This document shows positions 60,441 to 64,000 of a stretch of DNA of 64,000 nt, one piece after another. The position numbers and the translations under genes are program-made. Origin of the DNA: SZUA-584 sp964441275 (lineage in GTDB: Bacteria; Bacillota; Clostridia; Christensenellales; SZUA-584); NCBI GenBank assembly GCA_964441275.1, contig CAYTUG010000002.1, positions 1-64,000 on the forward strand, in the 5' to 3' direction. The notes beneath the pieces were generated by a model. It had not been told where the DNA came from. It did not search any database and saw only the letters and a program-made list of their open reading frames with translations. The stretch's first letter is position 1. Every line of letters starts with the position of its first letter.

Positions 60441-61259
60441 TTATCTTGTATCCTTTCTGTAAACGGAAGGCATTACATTTTTATACCTGACTGCGCTCAA
60501 ATCTAAAGTTTCGGCTTGCCCTACAAACAAATATCCCCCTTCGACCGTTGTCTCATAAAACTTTTTTACAAGCTCCGTTTTAGTTTTATGATCAAAATAT
60601 ATCATCACATTGCGGCAAAATATTGTGTGAAACTTTCTCCTAAACGGAAACTGCTTTTCAATCAAGTTAAACCGCCTAAATATTATTTCTTCTTTTATCC
60701 TTTTCGCGACCTCCCATTTTCCATCGTTTTTCGCTTTAAAATATTTATTTCTCCAGTCAGGCGGCACATCGGTTAAGCTATCATCGTCATATTCGCCCTT
60801 TTCTGCGGCTAATAACGCTTTCTTAGAAATATCGGTCGCCAATATCTTTTTATCCCAGCGCTTATCTTTGTCGGCGAAATAATCCGCAACAATCATTGCA
60901 AGCATATACGGTTCCTGCCCTGTAGAACATCCTGCGCTCCATACTCGCAGGTCTTTCTCAACCTCACATTTTTCAATCATAGGAAGCACATCGTTTTTAA
61001 AAAACTCGAAATGTTCCCACTCTCTCATAAAATATGAATAATTCGTTGTAAGCCTATTTATTATTTGGTCGAGCATAGTGCCCGACTTATCATTAAACAC
61101 GTGGTCTAAAAAAGTCCGGTAGTCTAAAAAACCGCTGTCTCTTAAATAATTGTTTAGCCTGCTTTCAACCAACGTTCTCTTTTTTATAAGGTTTATCCCG
61201 AAATTTTCTTGTAAATAATCGACAAAAAAATAAAACTCATTGTCTTGAATTGGTATCAT
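60441..61259 (-). CDS. cheR: chemoreceptor glutamate methyltransferase CheR
   Basis: 272 residues. An N-terminal helical domain (about 1-75) is followed by a SAM-dependent domain with WSAGCSTGQEPYMLAM (motif I, near residue 125), TDISKKALLAAEKG, and FCRNVMIYFDHKTK (NPPF-like region). TTNYSYFMRE is the family variant of TTNETYFFRE. It lies 2 bases before cheB, so receptor methylation and demethylation are encoded together. Confidence 0.95.
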   Translation of the reverse strand: MIPIQDNEFYFFVDYLQENFGINLIKKRTLVESRLNNYLRDSGFLDYRTFLDHVFNDKSGTMLDQIINRLTTNYSYFMREWEHFEFFKNDVLPMIEKCEVEKDLRVWSAGCSTGQEPYMLAMIVADYFADKDKRWDKKILATDISKKALLAAEKGEYDDDSLTDVPPDWRNKYFKAKNDGKWEVAKRIKEEIIFRRFNLIEKQFPFRRKFHTIFCRNVMIYFDHKTKTELVKKFYETTVEGGYLFVGQAETLDLSAVRYKNVMPSVYRKDTR

Positions 61260-61285
61260 TCTTTACCGCCAAGTTTAAATATTTA

Positions 61286-61317
61286 TTAAGGGCAGAAAGC
61301 GCCGCTCTCTGCCCTAA
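61286..61317. other. imperfect hairpin between cheW and cheR
   Basis: 61286-61300 and 61304-61317 form a stem of about 13 bp with one mismatch and a 3-base loop (AGGGCAGA core / TCTGCCCT). No T tract on either strand. Probably an intercistronic processing or attenuation element. Confidence 0.5.
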
Positions 61318-61334
61318 GTAAAAACCAATGGGAA

Positions 61335-61820
61335 TTACTCAATAGAGTTTATCTCTTGCGTTTCCTGTTCGTTAAACAGCTTGTCGCAGTCAATAAGCAG
61401 CTTGATCTCTCCTGCCACTTTACCTATACCGCGAATATACCTGTTACGGATTCCCGATTTATGACTGGGCGGCGGCGCAATATCTTCATCGTTTATTGCC
61501 ATCACATCGGCAACTCTATCCACTACCAAACCTAAAACAAGATCCTCCGTCTCGGCAATTATTATGCACGTTCTGTCGTCATATTCTGTCGACGGCTTAT
61601 TAAATTTTATTCTTAAGTCGATTATGGGTATTATTTTCCCACGCAGATTGATTATGCCTTTAATATAATCTGCTACTTCAGGCACTGCGGTAATAGGGAG
61701 CACCCCTATTATCTCGGTAACATATTTAATTTCAATCCCATAAACATCGTTTAAAAGATAAAAAGTTAAATACCTGCCGTATTGTGTGTCTTCCTGTTCC
61801 TCGTAAAACTGGTCAATCAT
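61335..61820 (-). CDS. cheW: chemotaxis coupling protein CheW
   Basis: 161 residues with the double beta-barrel: YLTFYLLNDVYGIEIKYVTEII, VADYIKGIINLRGKIIPIIDLR, and LVLGLVVDRVADVMAI. It couples receptors to CheA. The ATG at 61820 is chosen: AGGAGG lies 6 bases before it, and that site would fall inside the coding region if translation began at the ATG at 61835. No cheA or cheY is present in the window. Confidence 0.95.
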   Translation of the reverse strand: MIDQFYEEQEDTQYGRYLTFYLLNDVYGIEIKYVTEIIGVLPITAVPEVADYIKGIINLRGKIIPIIDLRIKFNKPSTEYDDRTCIIIAETEDLVLGLVVDRVADVMAINDEDIAPPPSHKSGIRNRYIRGIGKVAGEIKLLIDCDKLFNEQETQEINSIE

Positions 61821-61841
61821 GGCCGCCCTCCTCATGAATAC

Positions 61842-62294
61842 TTATAAAAATAAATCCACCAACATCCCGCGTATTTCGTCCACCGTTTCAAGCAATTTTA
61901 TATTCCCCTGCTGTTCGGACAATATCTCACGCGTTAGTTCGTCTAACTTATTGTTTATCTTCTTAATAACAAAAAAAATCCTATGCCTCCCCTTTTTGTC
62001 AAACAAACTTGACTTTATGCACGCATATGCGTTGCCTGCCGCTTCTGCAAGCAGCTCGCAAATAAGAGCTCTGTATTCTTGCAAGATTTTTATGTCTGCT
62101 TTTTCCTTAAGACTTTCACCTTTTTTAAATATCCTTTCCTGAAGGTCGTTTACATAATGGAAGTATTCTTTTTCGTTGTGCTCGTTCATCTGGCGGTGAA
62201 AAGGCATATTCGAACCGGAGGCGGAACTTTTGCCCGCAACAGCGTGATGTTCGTTTATCCCCGGCAAACCGCGCCTTACATCAGCAATCTTCAT
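61842..62294 (-). CDS. YaaR family (DUF327) protein
   Basis: 150 residues, helical. The C-terminal two thirds match DUF327: LQEYRALICELLAEAAGNAYACIKSS, DKKGRHRIFFVIKKINNKLDELTREIL, and IKLLETVDEIRGMLVDLFL (approximate positions 70-150). The family function is unknown. The ATG at 62294 starts at the family's usual MKI; an ATG 7 codons earlier (62315) is possible. Its place in a flagellar and chemotaxis operon suggests a link to motility. Confidence 0.82.
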   Translation of the reverse strand: MKIADVRRGLPGINEHHAVAGKSSASGSNMPFHRQMNEHNEKEYFHYVNDLQERIFKKGESLKEKADIKILQEYRALICELLAEAAGNAYACIKSSLFDKKGRHRIFFVIKKINNKLDELTREILSEQQGNIKLLETVDEIRGMLVDLFL

Positions 62295-62320
62295 CAATAC
62301 TTCCCCAATACTCATGCAGT

Positions 62321-62722
62321 TTATTTTTTGGCATCAACGTAAAACGCATCTTCTTGATTTTTAGAATAATTTGCGCTTTTTTTGTTGTCATTGATGCTTT
62401 TTATCTGCTGTTTGTACCATTTTATCTTGTTCGATGCAAGCTGTGCATTTTCCTTGTCGGCTTTAAGGATTTCCTGGATAATATCTTGTATCTGCTTTTT
62501 AAGATCATTGATTTCGCCGCCGCCCTTAGCGTCAAGTTCGCGCTCGATACTGACCAGCCCGGATATTTTTTCAATAATAGCCTGACGGTTTTTAATACCT
62601 TTTTCGAAATCATCAATACGGTCGGCATTTAATAATACCTTAAACTGCTTCGTCAGTTCAAGCATTTTAATAAGCAATTTTTTTTTCTGCTTAAGTATTG
62701 ACAGTATATCGCTTGTATCCAT
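62321..62722 (-). CDS. FliT/FlgN-like coiled-coil flagellar protein
   Basis: 133 residues, largely helical with heptads (about 10-110). It directly follows fliS, the place of fliT in B. subtilis, so a chaperone role for FliD is likely. There is no diagnostic motif. Confidence 0.65.
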   Translation of the reverse strand: MDTSDILSILKQKKKLLIKMLELTKQFKVLLNADRIDDFEKGIKNRQAIIEKISGLVSIERELDAKGGGEINDLKKQIQDIIQEILKADKENAQLASNKIKWYKQQIKSINDNKKSANYSKNQEDAFYVDAKK

Positions 62723-63130
62723 TTAGGACTCGCTTTCGTATTCCCTATACGCATCGTGTTTTTGTTGTTTTTGCACTTTAACCCAAGAATCGCGCAATGC
62801 CGCAAGTATTTCAACTATCGGCTCAATTGCGCCGGCATCTTTCTTTATATTTATTAAACTGATTTGGCGGTTTATAAACTCATATAATGACATAAGTTCA
62901 TTAGATATGCTGTAGCTAAAATCAAGCCCGTTAATAAGCTCGGAAATAATCTCCTGCGCTTTATGCAAGTTTAAATTAGCCGTCTCAAAATCTTTACCGT
63001 TAATCGCAACGCCCGCTAACTTTAACTGCTTAATGCAGCCGCTGTACAGCATAACAATAAGTTCCAGAGGGCTTGCCATTAAAATATCGTGCTTTTTGTA
63101 TTGCCGGTAAGGGTTTAACATGGCGTTCAT
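62723..63130 (-). CDS. fliS: flagellin export chaperone FliS
   Basis: 135 residues. LNPYRQYKKHDILMASPLELIVMLYSGCIKQLKLA at the N-terminus (about 5-40) and ALRDSWVKVQKQ near the end are typical. It binds the flagellin C-terminus until export. An AAAGGAG site precedes the ATG. It lies between fliD and the FliT-like gene. Confidence 0.95.
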   Translation of the reverse strand: MNAMLNPYRQYKKHDILMASPLELIVMLYSGCIKQLKLAGVAINGKDFETANLNLHKAQEIISELINGLDFSYSISNELMSLYEFINRQISLINIKKDAGAIEPIVEILAALRDSWVKVQKQQKHDAYREYESES

Positions 63131-63159
63131 TTCATTTGCTCCTTTATACAGTAACTTGT

Positions 63160-64000
63160 TTACCTATTGTTTACCCATGAATTTGTCATGGTCGTCAGCC
63201 AATTTTGCTGATTATAAAGAGACGAAAGCGCTTTTTCCATAATTGTATACTTTCTCCACAGCGCTGTTTCCTTGTCCGCCAACTTATCGGCAAGCATGCT
63301 GAATTTATCCTTTGAATCGCTTATCTGTTTATCAAGCCCGGCAAGGGTGTTGTTGGTAGCTTTTTGAGTATAGGAAGCCAATGCATCAGATATGCGCATC
63401 ACAAGCCCGGAACCTGCAAACTTTTGTGTCCCGTCCTCAAGCGGGTTTTTAATAAACAGCTCTTTTACCAAATCCGGATTCTTTTCCAGCGCCGCCCGTA
63501 ATTTATCTTGGTCGACATTTATCTTGCCCCGCTCGGTATATAGGCTTGTATTTAACCCAATTGAGGAAGGCGATACCCCCAACCCTTCAACGGCGGCTGA
63601 GAACGCGCTTCTCAAACCGTTTAACAATGAAGATAAGCTTGCATCGTTTTGCAACAGCCCGCTTTTAGCTTTGTCTTCCCACAGTTTAACGTCTTTTTCG
63701 TTCATCTGTTCTTTTTGCGCGTCGGTTAAAGGTTGATACGCGCGATACGTTTTTTCGCTTATCAGGCTCTGAAGTTTTTCAATCAGCGTATTATACTCGT
63801 CAATAAAAGCCATGACCTTTTCAACCGTGGCATCTGCATTGCTGTCCACTGTAAACGATATTGCAGTGTTTGTAGTATCTTTTAGCGTGTATGTGATTCC
63901 GTCTATTGTAAAACTGTTTGTTGCCCTTTCGACAGTTATATCTTCAATAGACATTATTGCATTCTTGCCGTTTACAATGCCTTCAGATATCCCAAAAGCA
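63160..64000 (-). CDS. fliD: flagellar filament cap protein FliD (C-terminal part, truncated by the window)
   Basis: The frame stays open past the ATG at 63954 to the window edge, giving at least 280 residues of the C-terminal half: GKNAIMSIEDITVERATNSF, then LKNPDLV-type linkers and the closing YNQQNWLTTMTNSWVNNR. Family phrases are GITYTLKDT and VMAFIDEYNTLIEKLQSL. The true start lies beyond base 64000. It caps the filament and heads the right-hand operon in this window. Confidence 0.93.
   Translation of the reverse strand, partial: AFGISEGIVNGKNAIMSIEDITVERATNSFTIDGITYTLKDTTNTAISFTVDSNADATVEKVMAFIDEYNTLIEKLQSLISEKTYRAYQPLTDAQKEQMNEKDVKLWEDKAKSGLLQNDASLSSLLNGLRSAFSAAVEGLGVSPSSIGLNTSLYTERGKINVDQDKLRAALEKNPDLVKELFIKNPLEDGTQKFAGSGLVMRISDALASYTQKATNNTLAGLDKQISDSKDKFSMLADKLADKETALWRKYTIMEKALSSLYNQQNWLTTMTNSWVNNR

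Overview
This 64 kb window looks like chromosome from an endospore-forming, flagellated, anaerobic member of the Clostridia (Bacillota). The reasons are a single-chain pyruvate:ferredoxin oxidoreductase next to a Rex-type operator, the Rex repressor itself, a SpoIVFA/SpoIVFB-like pair, a PdaB-like deacetylase, an alpha/beta-type small acid-soluble spore protein, and a Gram-positive style flagellar locus with FliY, FlhF/FlhG, YvyF, FlgM and FliW/CsrA. No rRNA, tRNA, CRISPR array, prophage or plasmid function was seen. The assignment rests on gene content, not on a database search.

Left third (1-27 kb), mostly minus strand: housekeeping, stress, sporulation and envelope genes. In order: a small Pro-rich lipoprotein; the cysteine desulfurase-thiI sulfur-transfer pair; a zinc-ribbon membrane protein of unknown role; the proteostasis cluster tig-clpP-clpX; rng with the two radical-SAM-linked genes (TIGR03960/TIGR03936 type); a metallo-beta-lactamase-fold protein; spoIVFA/spoIVFB-like genes; nifJ (PFOR) with a sigma-A promoter and Rex operator; a COG2509 flavoprotein; a two-OB-fold SSB-like protein; a PdaB-like deacetylase with a sigma-E-like promoter; an IS200/IS605-type element whose transposase has an in-frame TGA; a zinc-ribbon protein; two tandem VanW-family proteins; yjbQ and rex.

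Middle and right (27-64 kb): after a SASP gene, one continuous motility island. The first minus-strand operon runs fliF-G-H-I-J-motE-like-fliK-flgD-flgE-flbD-motA-motB-fliL-fliM-fliY. The second, also minus strand, enters from the right edge with fliD (partial) and runs fliS-fliT-like-yaaR-cheW-cheR-cheB-SLT-flgB-flgC-fliE-fliO-P-Q-R-flhB-flhA-flhF-flhG-pilZ-fliA-swrB-like-flgF-flgG-yvyF-flgM-flgN-flgK-flgL-fliW-csrA. Between them sits the only plus-strand motility gene, the flagellin, with its own sigma-28 promoter and a leader carrying a CsrA-type hairpin. Its regulators csrA and fliW lie convergently just downstream. Many genes overlap by 4 bp, which suggests translational coupling.

I did not find a wholly new multi-gene system. 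The points most worth a second look are: a CheB whose receiver domain lacks the phospho-acceptor aspartate; the Rex operator on the PFOR promoter; the compact flagellin-CsrA-FliW regulatory hinge; the interrupted IS200 transposase; a near-leaderless 54-codon ORF; a flagellar transglycosylase without a signal peptide; and several conserved-looking genes of unknown role.
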